Source: an uncultured Bacteroides sp. (GTDB lineage Bacteria; Bacteroidota; Bacteroidia; Bacteroidales; Bacteroidaceae). Taken from it: a stretch of DNA of 64,000 bases. A program made the position numbers and the translations under genes. Of the stretch, positions 19,401 to 27,600 are shown piece after piece. Position 1 is the first letter of the stretch. Each line of letters opens with the position of its first letter. The stretch lies in the NCBI RefSeq assembly GCF_905207245.1, contig NZ_CAJLKP010000002.1, positions 62,001-126,000 on the forward strand. The letters run 5' to 3'. The notes beneath the pieces were generated by a model. That model saw only the letters and a list, made by a program, of their open reading frames with translations, was not told the origin of the DNA and ran no database searches.

Positions 19401-19624
19401 CTATGAGACATCGAATTTGGGGTATGTTTTATAAAAGTAAATCAGATGGGTTATGGTGGGTAAAAGATCAGACACAACATGGAGGAAGCGTATACAAAGT
19501 ATATAAAGAGACTAGTAAGGGCTTAGAATGGTACAAAGACGCTGACCAATACGGAAATTTTATTATAAATAAGCATAAAGGAAATAGTGGAATTTTTATT
19601 TCATGGAAGGAGTTAATAAAATGA
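13439..19624 (+). CDS. Rhs/YD-repeat polymorphic toxin, Sec-exported, with C-terminal toxin tip
   Basis: 2061 aa. A signal peptide (MRKQLSTLLILVLFLPVYAQ) leads into the Bacteroidota Rhs N-terminal region (VDYPVSRNTGTADVHIPLY, GLGWTLNAGGCISR). A DUF6443-type stretch follows near residues 1010-1150 (QYYDGLGQPIQI), then many YD repeats, and the Rhs-associated core near 1760-1867 (HYYPFGGVFEV, YKYNGKELDRMHGLDWYDYEAR). The final 190 residues differ from the rest in composition and are the variable tip. It ends with RHRIWGMFYKS, HGGSVYKVYKE, EWYKDADQYGNF and NKHKGNSG, a pattern I associate with nuclease-like polymorphic toxins; the exact family is uncertain. The stop overlaps the next gene (ATGA). 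It probably mediates contact killing or competition, with the Rhs shell encapsulating the tip. Confidence 0.85.
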   Translation: MRKQLSTLLILVLFLPVYAQRQDSIPIPSTLPSNSLNNSPYVVPRTISDETVLPSPEAAQMNRYVDYPVSRNTGTADVHIPLYDLSLKDIPFSISMSYHTSGCKVDDIPGVLGLGWTLNAGGCISRVIHGQPDESLPYQPKTRQQIENSADLDYLKDIVHLQKEANPDRYYYNFEGYSGSFICNPNGTITQLPPTNLKIQGINKTSNGIYDFLITTPSGCTYYFTEREQMSYEYFPTILDNLYRSPNYSTVSCWHLSKIVSPYRTDSISLTYTTIPSWRREESANSLSSSFVTTTNGATGTNSQQSNAISATHRTTFSNQRVLSRIKSRTTTINFASSTISGTRKNGTPNIRMAKIEIKNTLGNTVRTIIFDNDKLFGDKRLRLESVSITSGTELLDKRTFTYYNQAGSYNDDKKDFFGYSNSGITTTLIHNSILDYSGKLSGNRSYHFASARAFALESIQEPTGAITTYTYEANRCNLFRSPVNIGLRIQSISVTDPVTGKNKTSEFTYENETCTINFDDIGTTAFISLSGVRASYIGAPTSISSGSVRTTSCRIPGYRAESAIIYYGKVTETVSGSGVPQKIKTVYEYDTSNCLHPFKGAGISSNPSLDPDNARYLGTKIYYPNLSPETYEECKRIYGPQFVGGYFQETCWEKAPLIHRTIYKHTPSGYEPIEEEINRYSLERTGIVQTGFYIESILRTIDASGISKEDFQSTSDFNFFETETACGRLFKDTTITIRHYPNAISHREVTSYTYNRSRVYSTLTNVLPPPLRIILPGFTEDSTQLADHGILQSIKTVCGNQTFEHYYCYSSNITGGFLQRIANDGNISLPVMEKWVINTKDTILLNWQYADFGRGNIRPSRKVLSWNRQETASQAFTLYEKEYPLETILNRLSPTAYIWNLSWNYPIAVVQGTSYADTRVQIASTSGKSTDEWLSAVEVWKKPAGSLTTCYDYEPLIGCTKVTEPNGEETNYQYLGGKLSKITDHSKKTIAEYTYTLRGEGATENSITTRNYLYGTVNYLEQTQYYDGLGQPIQILEKQTTPLRNNLLHVLEYDCLGRETRNWLPIPTTTNGRATNYANLSANYYGDSYAYTENTHEAAPMEQLLKRTPPGNDFRTHPVTYEYLANSPQIAVLNCNRYEAVNDEQFRCTGTYPAGELEVILTTDEDGHKQYTFTDFRGNTVLIRQVNNGEFYDTYTVHDALGNPLLVLPPMASASLGSSGTWSIRNNEILQKYAYYYRYDARRLCVEKKLPGAEPVYYVYDKTRRLMFSQDGNQRTAGEWTFYLYDKFQRPTVQGVCKNTNTASAAAVIINCERSNSNTGLEGSGYSSTFSLTSPEVHIVNYYDDYEFKTLPGFNSSKFSTAFSTANPNYVKGYPAGSITKVPGSSTKLYSVNIYDIKGQIIQSLSANHLDGYEAVENTYTFTGKPKTVKHIHTSNESKANKKTVEENYTYNYDHAERITSIIYKLGNNTVTLATNTYNELGRLKSKSHHGSNANIITYDYNIRGWTKKIESPKFTQKLYYTDGNSTPCYNGNISSMTWKADTEATRGYKFTYDHLNRMMNAGYGEGEDLSANAGRFSEIITGYDRNGNILGLKRNGKSSSSAYGMIDNLTLTYDGNQLKNVTDAATDPLYNGVFNFTDENKGSGTEYLYDSNGNMQQDYNKKISKIQYNLLNLPATLQFTNGNRKDYTYSADGKKLKVVHRTAIANISVPMGQIKELAANQISQTHTVDYCGNVIYENGSLSKVLTEEGYATLSGTTPTFYYYLKDHQGNNRMVVRLNGTSWNTEQVNHYYPFGGVFEVDTETSGKQSYKYNGKELDRMHGLDWYDYEARMMDAALGRWHVMDMHAENYYSTSSYAYCVNNPMNYIDPLGTDTISVNNIDSENFNPRKDVVALDEITVTAPAIATTGSQVYEPVHGFLGYLGYYLLDIGARYTTPNGFTFKVGSNGGITGLAPITGTPPLPGFTKISSINTVKKLWQLTSQGASKTMRHRIWGMFYKSKSDGLWWVKDQTQHGGSVYKVYKETSKGLEWYKDADQYGNFIINKHKGNSGIFISWKELIK
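18190..18934 (+). repeat. Rhs core direct repeat, copy A
   Basis: 745 bp, collinear with 20258-21002 (constant offset 2068 bp, no gaps). By eye the first 150 bp differ at scattered silent sites, the middle 300 bp are identical, and a few substitutions follow. It encodes the Rhs-associated core upstream of the toxin tip. Confidence 0.9.
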
Positions 19625-20181
19625 AAGATTATATTCTAAAAATAAAGCAAGAAGAAAATTTCCCATTTAATTGGGTTAATTTAAGTCCTGAATCAGGAAT
19701 TAACGCTCAAAGTCATAAAATAGAAATATACCCAAGGAACCAGAAAGCTAATGTCAGTAATATGAAAAGTTTATTTCATGACTTATTTAACACAATTATA
19801 AATGAACTATCTATTTTTAGCATATCATGGTGGGACTATTGTTTGGATACATGGGATATTCAAGAAAATACATATTGTTATAGTCCTCAATACTTATCTA
19901 AAGAGACTGCGAACTATTTAATCATGTTACAGAAGTCTGATATAGTACAAGGGTATTCCGGTAGCTGTATATGTAATGACTGGGACGCTTACCTATCTAT
20001 TGCGCTGGATTGTCTCATAAAAGGGATAGCTCCATATGGACATCTTATATATGATTTCAATAAACAATTTTTCTTTTATTTCCATTATACAGGTAGTATC
20101 GGACTTTACTATAAAGAGGGTAATCCATTCATTACTAATCTTATAAAAAACAATATCAAATATGATATTGATATAGTATGA
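19621..20181 (+). CDS. Candidate immunity protein for the Rhs toxin tip
   Basis: 186 aa. ATG 19621 overlaps the Rhs TGA stop in ATGA, the classic arrangement for translational coupling; an earlier in-frame start would lie inside the toxin coding sequence. There is no signal peptide or membrane segment, so it is probably cytoplasmic, which suggests that its toxin acts inside the cell. Sequence features are aromatic residues (SIFSISWWDYCLDTWD) and a Tyr/Phe-rich C-terminus; no family recognised. DNA here is much more A/T-rich than the Rhs shell, as expected for an acquired tip-immunity module. The last codons (AGTATGAC) coincide with the start of the next Rhs-like DNA, so the module junction lies at its stop codon. 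Confidence 0.75.
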   Translation: MKDYILKIKQEENFPFNWVNLSPESGINAQSHKIEIYPRNQKANVSNMKSLFHDLFNTIINELSIFSISWWDYCLDTWDIQENTYCYSPQYLSKETANYLIMLQKSDIVQGYSGSCICNDWDAYLSIALDCLIKGIAPYGHLIYDFNKQFFFYFHYTGSIGLYYKEGNPFITNLIKNNIKYDIDIV

Positions 20182-21725
20182 CCTAGAAAGCAGATGCCGA
20201 AACCACAAGAGGATATAAGTTCATCTATAGCCACCTAAACCGGATGATGAATGCCGGATATGACAGGAATGGAAACATCCTGGGATTGAAACGTAGCGGA
20301 AAGAATTCATCTTCCGCCTATGGGATGATTGATAATCTGACTCTGACTTACGATGGAAACCAACTAAAAAATGTTACCGATGCCGCAACAGATCCTTTGT
20401 ACAATGGCGTGTTCAACTTTACAGATGAGAACAAGGGAAGCGGAACGGAATATCTCTATGACTCCAACGGAAATATGCAGCAAGATTATAACAAGAAAAT
20501 TAGTAAAATCCAATATAATCTTTTAAATTTGCCTGCAACACTGCAATTTACCAATGGAAACCGGAAGGATTATACCTATAGTGCGGACGGGAAGAAACTG
20601 AAAGTCGTTCACAGGACGGCGATTGCAAATATATCTGTCCCCATGGGGCAGATAAAAGAGTTGGCGGCAAATCAGATTTCACAAACCCATACGGTGGATT
20701 ATTGTGGAAATGTGATCTATGAAAACGGAAGTCTGAGCAAGGTACTCACAGAAGAAGGATATGCCACTCTGAGCGGGACAACTCCAACATTTTACTATTA
20801 CCTGAAAGATCATCAAGGAAATAATCGGATGGTGGTGCGTTTGAACGGAACGTCGTGGAACACTGAACAAGTGAATCATTATTATCCTTTCGGAGGAGTA
20901 TTTGAAGTAAATACCGGAACTTCGGGAAAACAGTCCTATAAATACAACGGGAAAGAGTTGGACAGGATGCATGGGCTGGATTGGTATGATTATGAGGCGA
21001 GGCATTATGATGCGGCGCTGGGAAGATTTACGATTGTGGATCCGCTGGGGGAAAAGTATTATTCTTGGAGTCCGTATACATATTGTAAGAACAACCCGAT
21101 TAATAGAATTGATCCGGATGGAAAAGATGATTATCTCCTAGAGCCAAGAGGCAGATTACACAACCGAACTCCTAAATCTCAAAGAGGTAAAAACAGCGTA
21201 GATAAACTCTATAGCTATTCTGGAAATAGCAGGAAACCTATGGGAAAGAACATTGAAGTAAAACCTGGCCTACTCTCTCAAATGCTAGAAATTCAAAAAG
21301 AAGAAGAAGGATATGGAACTTATGGTAGTACTCAAAATGTAGAGGATGCTGCGCAAGTTTTCAAATTTGCTGCGGATAATAGTAAAGCAGAATGGAAGTT
21401 GGATGTATATAATAATAATGGCACACTTACAGCTGTAGTAGCTACGAATCAGAAAGAGGATAATGTTCAAAATGGAGATTACGCCCAAAAAAGATTGTCT
21501 GTGAGTGGAGTAAAAATAGTTAATATTCATTCGCACCCGAACCCTAATGGCACTAAAGGAGGTTCTGAACAAGATATGATGAATGCTAAACCAAATCCAA
21601 CAAAAAATGCGGTATATTTTAAAGCGAATCAAACTTTATATGAATATGATAGAATGCAATCAAAGATTAGAGCGACACCTGTTCAAAGTGGTATTGACAT
21701 ATTAAAACAAGTAGGAATTAGATAA
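20174..21725 (+). CDS. Orphan Rhs core with JAB-like toxin tip (silent cassette)
   Basis: Rhs homology starts at about 20174, at the immunity stop codon, in the frame of the main gene. It is interrupted by TAG at 20184-20186 where the main gene has TGG (Trp), so the first usable ATG is 20244, giving 493 aa (20244-21725). There is no signal peptide, shell or evident promoter. Relative to the main copy, 20 codons are missing after MMNAGY. The Rhs core ends with RHYDAALGRFTIVDPLGEKY and NNPINRIDPDG at about residue 290. The remaining 200 residues form a different tip with VKIVNIHSHPNPNGTKGG then SEQDM, the HxHP...D zinc signature of JAB-type metallopeptidase toxins (JAB-like toxin 1 family by resemblance). 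Probably a reservoir tip for recombination onto the full Rhs gene. Confidence 0.8.
20258..21002 (+). repeat. Rhs core direct repeat, copy B
   Basis: Second copy of 18190-18934, in the same orientation and the same reading frame (the offset of 2068 bp matches the frame difference between the two ORFs). Divergence resumes exactly at the start of the tip (ARHYDAALGRF against ARMMDAALGRW). Confidence 0.9.
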
Positions 21726-21736
21726 ATAGTAGAGAT

Positions 21737-22738
21737 ATGGATAAAAGAAAGGTTATATTAATTTGTTTGTCGTGCATTTTTGCAGGATGTATCCATAAAC
21801 CGGATGATGTCTATCAGAGAGCTATTGATTATGTAATGCCTCTTGTCGATAGTGGGCTTATCGTTGATGACTACATTCATCTGTATGAATTAGCAATGAA
21901 TGACTCAAATAGCATCTATGAGATTTCAGGTATGACTTCTCCATTTAGTAGACCAGAATACCCATCCAAAATAATAAAGCAAAAAGGAAAGTTCTTTTGC
22001 TTTACAAAATTGGATGAACCGGAATTATCTGCGGAACAGGTATATAAGTTAACTAATCAATGTGATGCTACTTTTGAATTCTCAAGTTGGAATCTTTGGC
22101 TTTTAGGTATCTCTAAATATAAGAGAGATTACATATTAATCAAAAAGAGTGCAGTGCGAGATAGACTTATTGAATACTCGAATCTTTGGCCTTATCTTTC
22201 AGGAGGCAAACCTAACAATGAGGATTTTTTCATGTGCCTGTCTTCTCATAATTTAATAGTATCAAAGCCGGATTCTTTAGCGTGTGATCGATTGAAGTTT
22301 AACATAAAAAATATTTCGGGAAAGATAGATATTTATAATAGGACTGATTCCACAATTGTTGTATCTCCTGATAATCAGAACAAGACCTTTGCAATAGTAA
22401 ATGGACTTGATACGCTCGAATTTTTCATTCGTGAATCATATCCCTTAAAAATATCTTCCAATGATTCTCAAACGCTACACTACATGAGTAAAGAAAATAC
22501 ATCTTTTTTTCAGAAACTACCATCTAATTGCACATGGGGCACTTTATATAAATTATTATCCGATTCAACCTTTTGTTTTTTGAAAATAAATGGTAGAGAT
22601 AACTCTTTTCGATTATTGCATAATGATTTCCGCTCTTCTAGTGAATTAATGGATGATTCGGGAGAGGTTTTACAGGAACTCTGGAATAGCGGTGTGTTTG
22701 ATAAAGACGAACGTTTGCAAAGATTCTTTAACAATTAA
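21737..22738 (+). CDS. Putative lipoprotein, candidate immunity protein for the JAB-like tip
   Basis: 333 aa beginning 11 bp after the orphan Rhs stop. The lipoprotein signal is MDKRKVILICLSCIF with lipobox FAGC. The rest is A/T-rich and soluble-looking, with no recognisable domain (motifs DYVMPLVDSGL, WNLWLLGISKYKRD). Position right behind a toxin tip is the usual place for an immunity gene. If that is its role, lipid anchoring would place protection in the periplasm or on an envelope face, unlike the cytoplasmic-looking immunity protein of the first tip. It could also be an unrelated cargo lipoprotein. Confidence 0.6.
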   Translation: MDKRKVILICLSCIFAGCIHKPDDVYQRAIDYVMPLVDSGLIVDDYIHLYELAMNDSNSIYEISGMTSPFSRPEYPSKIIKQKGKFFCFTKLDEPELSAEQVYKLTNQCDATFEFSSWNLWLLGISKYKRDYILIKKSAVRDRLIEYSNLWPYLSGGKPNNEDFFMCLSSHNLIVSKPDSLACDRLKFNIKNISGKIDIYNRTDSTIVVSPDNQNKTFAIVNGLDTLEFFIRESYPLKISSNDSQTLHYMSKENTSFFQKLPSNCTWGTLYKLLSDSTFCFLKINGRDNSFRLLHNDFRSSSELMDDSGEVLQELWNSGVFDKDERLQRFFNN

Positions 22739-22944
22739 AATATTACCTACCCGCTTGAACATGCTATCCAGGCAGCTCGTACATAGGGATTTTAAATAAC
22801 AAAAATCTTTGTCTCTACAAATATTATGTCTGTGAAACAAGGATTACTTATTACCATTACCTAAAGTCGTATATCACTTCTTTTTTAGATGTGATACAAC
22901 ACCTCCTATATCTACAACTATAATGCAATATGAAGAAAGGTTTT
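22739..22944. other. Non-coding A/T-rich spacer
   Basis: No ORF with support, no RNA gene and no clear hairpin. It separates the lipoprotein gene from an rhs remnant and may be decayed cassette DNA. Confidence 0.5.
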
Positions 22945-23133
22945 AAATAAGAAATTATCAATATTCAATATAATTTTCTAAATTTGCCAAGCATGATAAC
23001 GTTCGCGGACGGAAGTACGATTTCTTACATGTATAGTGCGGACGAAGCCAAACTCTGCACGATACATAAGATAGGAAGTACTACCACCAAACGGACTATT
23101 GTGGAAATGCGATCTATGAAAACGGAATACAAA
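22945..23133 (+). pseudogene. Decayed rhs core remnant
   Basis: Several stretches align in order with the Rhs core DNA near 18425-18660. AATAAGAAATTATCAATATT then CAATATAATTTTCTAAATTT corresponds to the NKKISKIQYNLLN region. TATAGTGCGGACG corresponds to YSADG, and GGACTATTGTGGAAATG then CGATCTATGAAAACGG to the DYCGN/IYENG region. Internal deletions and stops destroy the frame. It is evidence of a third, lost cassette downstream. Confidence 0.75.
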
Positions 23134-23205
23134 AGTAAAAAAACAACGGGAACAAACATAGAAAGTCAGGCTCAGAACTAATTTTATAAAAACAAAAAAA
23201 GACCG

Positions 23206-23310
23206 TTTTTGCCTACATCCTACACCCGAAACATTAATGCGCTCATTAATAACATCTTGTATAGCATAAAAGATTAGCATGTGGGTGTAGGCAAACCATC
23301 TTCCTACACC
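23206..23310. repeat. TTTGCCTACA/CCTACACCC inverted and direct repeats
   Basis: TTTGCCTACA (23208-23217) and CCTACACCC (23219-23227) both have their inverse inside GGGTGTAGGCAAA (23283-23295). A further CCTACACC is at 23303-23310. The loop holds its own palindrome, ATTAATG/CATTAAT (23233-23250). Confidence 0.6.
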
Positions 23311-23594
23311 GTATTTTTTTCAATATATTTACTTACCATCGATATAACATTCTATTTTTCAATATTATATGCGTTTTACACAGAACTCACCAAATTATCT
23401 TCAAACAGCACCTATCTACGAGTGAATTAAGCTCATTCAGTGCTTTTTTCTTCAAAAACCCCGCAATACCACCACAATTCTTGCGAATAGTGAAAGAATA
23501 TAGTACCGAATACGCCCAAAAAACAAGGGATAACACAGTCCTGTCCAAAGATTCAAGAGTAGCAACAAAGCAGATAAATGTATATTTAGTCTAA

Positions 23595-23764
23595 TGATTT
23601 TGTGCTTTTGAACCGGACAAAATGTTCTTTTGCCTAATTGAAAACTTCGCCCTGCAATTGTGGGCTGTCTGGTGACCAACTGCGGGCTGTCCAGCCCCCA
23701 TATCGGAACCATCGGGCCCGCAATTGCAGGACAAAGTTTTCAACCAAACAAAAGTGCAAAATCA
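23595..23764. repeat. 170-bp imperfect palindrome (MITE-like or structured element)
   Basis: Outer arms 23595-23610 and 23749-23764 match at 14 of 16 bases, and both differences are G-T type. Inner arms 23638-23665 and 23716-23743 match at 25 of 28. The central 50 bp is G/C-rich with two GGGCTGTC copies. The terminal-inverted-repeat look and the lack of coding capacity suggest a small non-autonomous element, or a very large hairpin. Confidence 0.65.
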
Positions 23765-23993
23765 ATAGGGTATAAGCAAGTTTACACTCAATCATTAGCT
23801 CTTTTCTCTTATGCATTTAGGAAGCTATGCTTTAAAGACAAACACAAAATGAAAGGCACAGGCTTCAAAATGCCACTTATCCCCCACTACCTATTGTTAT
23901 ACTGCCACACATTCCGTACATTTGCAGAAACATCTATAACGTAATATTGTTTTACCTATAAAAATAGAAGATTTAATAAACTCATAAAACCTC

Positions 23994-24521
23994 ATGGAAC
24001 ATCCTCTTTCTCAATTCAAATACTGCCCCAAGTGTGGCTCCGTACACTTTGAAAACAACAACGAAAAGTCCAAGCGTTGTGCCGACTGCGGATTCGTCTA
24101 TTACTTCAACCCGTCTGCCGCCACCGTAGCACTGATAATGAACGAACAAGATGAACTGCTGGTATGCCGCCGCGCCAAAGACCCGGCCAAAGGGACACTC
24201 GATTTGCCCGGCGGTTTCATCGACATGGCGGAAACCGGAGAAGAAGGAGTAAGCCGTGAAGTGAAGGAAGAAACCGGAATGACAGTGAAAAAAGCAGAAT
24301 ACCTCTTTTCACTACCTAATATATATGTATATTCCGGGTTTACTGTTCATACCCTGGATATGTTCTTCCGTTGTTCAGTAACCGATACACTGCATTATAA
24401 GGCTATGGATGACGCAGCAGATGTTTTCTTCCTGCCGCTAAAAAGCATACATACAGAAGACTTCGGGCTGGGTTCCATCCGGAAAGGATTAGAAATATTC
24501 CTGAAAGAAATGAGCGAATAA
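23994..24521 (+). CDS. NUDIX hydrolase with N-terminal zinc ribbon (NudC-like layout)
   Basis: 175 aa. A four-cysteine zinc ribbon (YCPKCGSVHF, then CADCGFVYYFN) is followed by the NUDIX fold. The NUDIX box is complete: GGFIDMAETGEEGVSREVKE then ETGM, fitting GX5EX7REUXEEXGU. Such proteins hydrolyse nucleoside diphosphates linked to another moiety. The zinc ribbon resembles NudC (NADH/NAD-capped RNA), but the short length and the lack of NudC's upstream domain leave the substrate open. Monocistronic, at the boundary with the accessory island. Confidence 0.9.
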   Translation: MEHPLSQFKYCPKCGSVHFENNNEKSKRCADCGFVYYFNPSAATVALIMNEQDELLVCRRAKDPAKGTLDLPGGFIDMAETGEEGVSREVKEETGMTVKKAEYLFSLPNIYVYSGFTVHTLDMFFRCSVTDTLHYKAMDDAADVFFLPLKSIHTEDFGLGSIRKGLEIFLKEMSE

Positions 24522-24588
24522 TTATTCATCTGACATCTGCATATCCTAAAAAAGCCAAACAAGTGTAACAAATTCGACTTAAAACCCG

Positions 24589-24596
24589 TACTTTTG
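24589..24596 (+). promoter_or_regulatory. -7 box for the TPR/barrel operon
   Basis: TACTTTTG fits TAnnTTTG, 17 bp before the TPR gene ATG. No good TTTG lies at the -33 distance. Confidence 0.5.
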
Positions 24597-24613
24597 TAAA
24601 AACGCGTTGTATT

Positions 24614-27600
24614 ATGAAGAATAAACTCTCCCGAATACTATGCACGGCGCTTTGCTGTGCACCCCTGCTCGCTACGGCACAGACCAGCGAGAAAATCACT
24701 TCCCCCCAACGACTTTACCAGGAAGGACACTCACTGTTTCAACAAAAAGCATATGCAGCCGCCATCCCGCCGCTGCAAGCATTCGTACGCCAGATGGATG
24801 CAGAAGGCAAACCACTGCCCGCCGCAGGCGAACGGATGGAAGCGGAATACATGCTGGTATGCGCTGCCTATGAATTAAAAGACTCCAAAAGCATAGACAA
24901 GTTGCAGGCTTATCTGGAAGAATATCCCGATACGCCCTATGCCAACCGCATTTATGCACTGATGGCTTCCGTATATTTCTTCGAAGGAAAATACGATGAG
25001 GCCATGGCTATGTTCAACGCCACCCGCCTCGACCTGCTGGCCAATGAAGAACGTGACGACATGACGTATCGCCTTGCCACCTGTTACCTGAAAACAGGAA
25101 ATGTGAAGGAAGCCGCCATATGGTTTGAGACACTTCGCAGTACCAGCAAGAAGTATGCGGCAGATTGCACCTATTATATTTCTTATATCCGCTATACACA
25201 ACAACGGTATGACGATGCCCTGAGCGGATTCCTGTCTTTGCAGGACAATGCGAAGTACAAAGCGCTGGCACCTTATTATATAGCAGAAATCTATCTCATC
25301 AAGAAGAATTATGATAAAGCGGAAATCGTGGCACAAAATTACCTTTCCGCTTATCCGAACAATGAATATACGGCTGAAATGTATCGTGTCCTCGGTGACG
25401 CAGACTATCACTTCGGAAAGTATCACGAAGCAATGCAGGCTTTCGAAAAATATCTGGAAAGTAACCAAGAAGAGGCTGCCCGCCGGGATGCACTCTACAT
25501 GCTGGGACTTTCATACTATCACTGTGGCGTATTCTCCAAAGCCGCCGCTACCCTTGGCAAAGTAACCACCGAAAACGATGCACTTTCGCAGAACGCTTAT
25601 CTCCATATGGGTTTGTCCTATCTGCAAATGTCGGATAAGAACAAGGCACGCATGGCATTTGAACAGGCTGCCGCCTCTAATGCAGATACGCAAATCAAGG
25701 AACAAGCCGCTTACAACTACGCTCTCTGCATTCACGAAACCTCCTACTCCGCCTTTGGCGAGTCTGTCACCGTTTTCGAGAAATTCCTCAACGAGTTCCC
25801 GAGTTCCCAATACGTAGATAAAGTTAGCAGCTATCTGGTAGAGGTATATATGAATACCCGCAGTTACGAAGCCGCCCTGAAATCCATTGAACGCATCGCA
25901 CATCCGGGTGCAGCCATTCTTGAAGCGAAACAGAAAATCCTGTTCCATCTCGGCACACAGTCTTTTGCAAATGCTCAGTTCCAGGAGGCTATCGGCTACT
26001 TCAACCAGTCAGTGGCTTTAGGACAATACAATCTGCAAACGAAAGCTGATGCCATCTACTGGCGAGGTGAATCTTACTACCGCCTGAACCGGATGCAGGA
26101 AGCTGCCGCCAACTTCAGCGAATACCTGAACCTCACACCTGACAGAAATACAGAAACATATGCACTGGCATACTATAACCTGGCATATATCGCGTTCCAC
26201 CAGAAAGATTACTCTCTTGCCCAGAACCGTTTCCTGAAATTCACACAACTGGAAAAAGGAGAAAATGCCACTGCACTTGCCGATGCTTACAACCGCATAG
26301 GCGACTGCTACCTGCACGTGCGCCGCTTCGACGAGGCAAAACAATATTATGCTAAAGCAGAAAACATGGGCACCCCTGCGGGCGATTATTCTTTCTACCA
26401 ACTGGCGCTGGTGGCCGGATTGCAGAAAGACTATGACGGCAAAGTAGCTTTACTTAACCGTCTGGCAAGCAAATATCCCACTTCGCCTTATGCAGTGAAT
26501 GCCCTTTACGAAAAAGGGCGCTCGTATGTGCAGACCAATAACAGCCGCCAGGCGATTGCAACATTCAAAGAATTGCTGGATAAATATCCGGAAAGCCCGG
26601 TCAGCCGTAAAGCTGCTGCCGAAATCGGTTTGCTTTACTACCAGAATGATGAGTACGACCGTGCCATAGACGCTTACAAACATGTTGTAACCCAATATCC
26701 GGGTAGTGAAGAAGCCCGCCTCGCCATGCGCGACCTGAAATCTATCTATGTAGATGCCAACCGCGTAGACGAATTTGCCGCCCTGGCTGCCCAAGTGCCG
26801 GGAGAAATCCGCTTCGATGCCAGCGAACAAGACTCACTGACTTATATCGCTGCCGAAAAGGTATATATGAAAGGAGACATCGTACCTGCCAAAGCAAGCT
26901 TCGAACGCTATCTGCAAAGCTTCCCCAACGGTGCATTCAGCCTGAACGCACATTTCTATCTTTGCACTATCGGCAAAGAGCAGAAAGATGAAGCCGCCGT
27001 ACTGGAGCATGCCGGTAAGTTGTTGGAATATCCCGACAATCCTTATTCACAGGAAGCACTGATAGCACGGGCGGAAATCCTGTTCAACCGTAAGCAATTT
27101 GACCAGGCACTTGCCGACTACAAACAGTTGAAAGCCAAAGCCACTACTGCCGAACGCCGCCAACTGGCAGCAACCGGAATGTTGCGCAGCGCCGCCCTGA
27201 TGCAGGATGATGTAGAAACAATCGCCGCCACCACCGACCTCCTTGCAGAAGCCAAGCTGGCACCGGAACTGCATAACGAAGCCCTCTATTTCCGTGCCAA
27301 AGCCTACCTGAACCAACGTGCCGACAAGAAGGCAATGAACGACCTACAGGCACTGGCAAAGGATACGCGCACGCTCTATGGAGCCGAAGCCAAATACCTG
27401 GTTGCCCAGCAACTGTATGATGCGAAAGAATATGCTGCCGCCGAAAAGGAAATACTCAATTTCATTGAGCAGAGCACACCGCATGCATACTGGCTGGCAC
27501 GCAGCTTCATCCTCCTATCAGACGTTTATGTTGCCATGGATAAGAAACTGGATGCACGTCAATATCTGTTGAGCCTGCAACAAAACTACCAGGCTGATGA

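Larger units (their letters stand above)
23134..23993. other. Gene-free stretch with two inverted-repeat structures
   Basis: No supported ORF. It contains paired copies of a CCTACACCC motif (23206-23310) and a large imperfect palindrome (23595-23764), listed separately. It marks the right edge of the accessory island before the conserved NUDIX gene. Confidence 0.6.
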
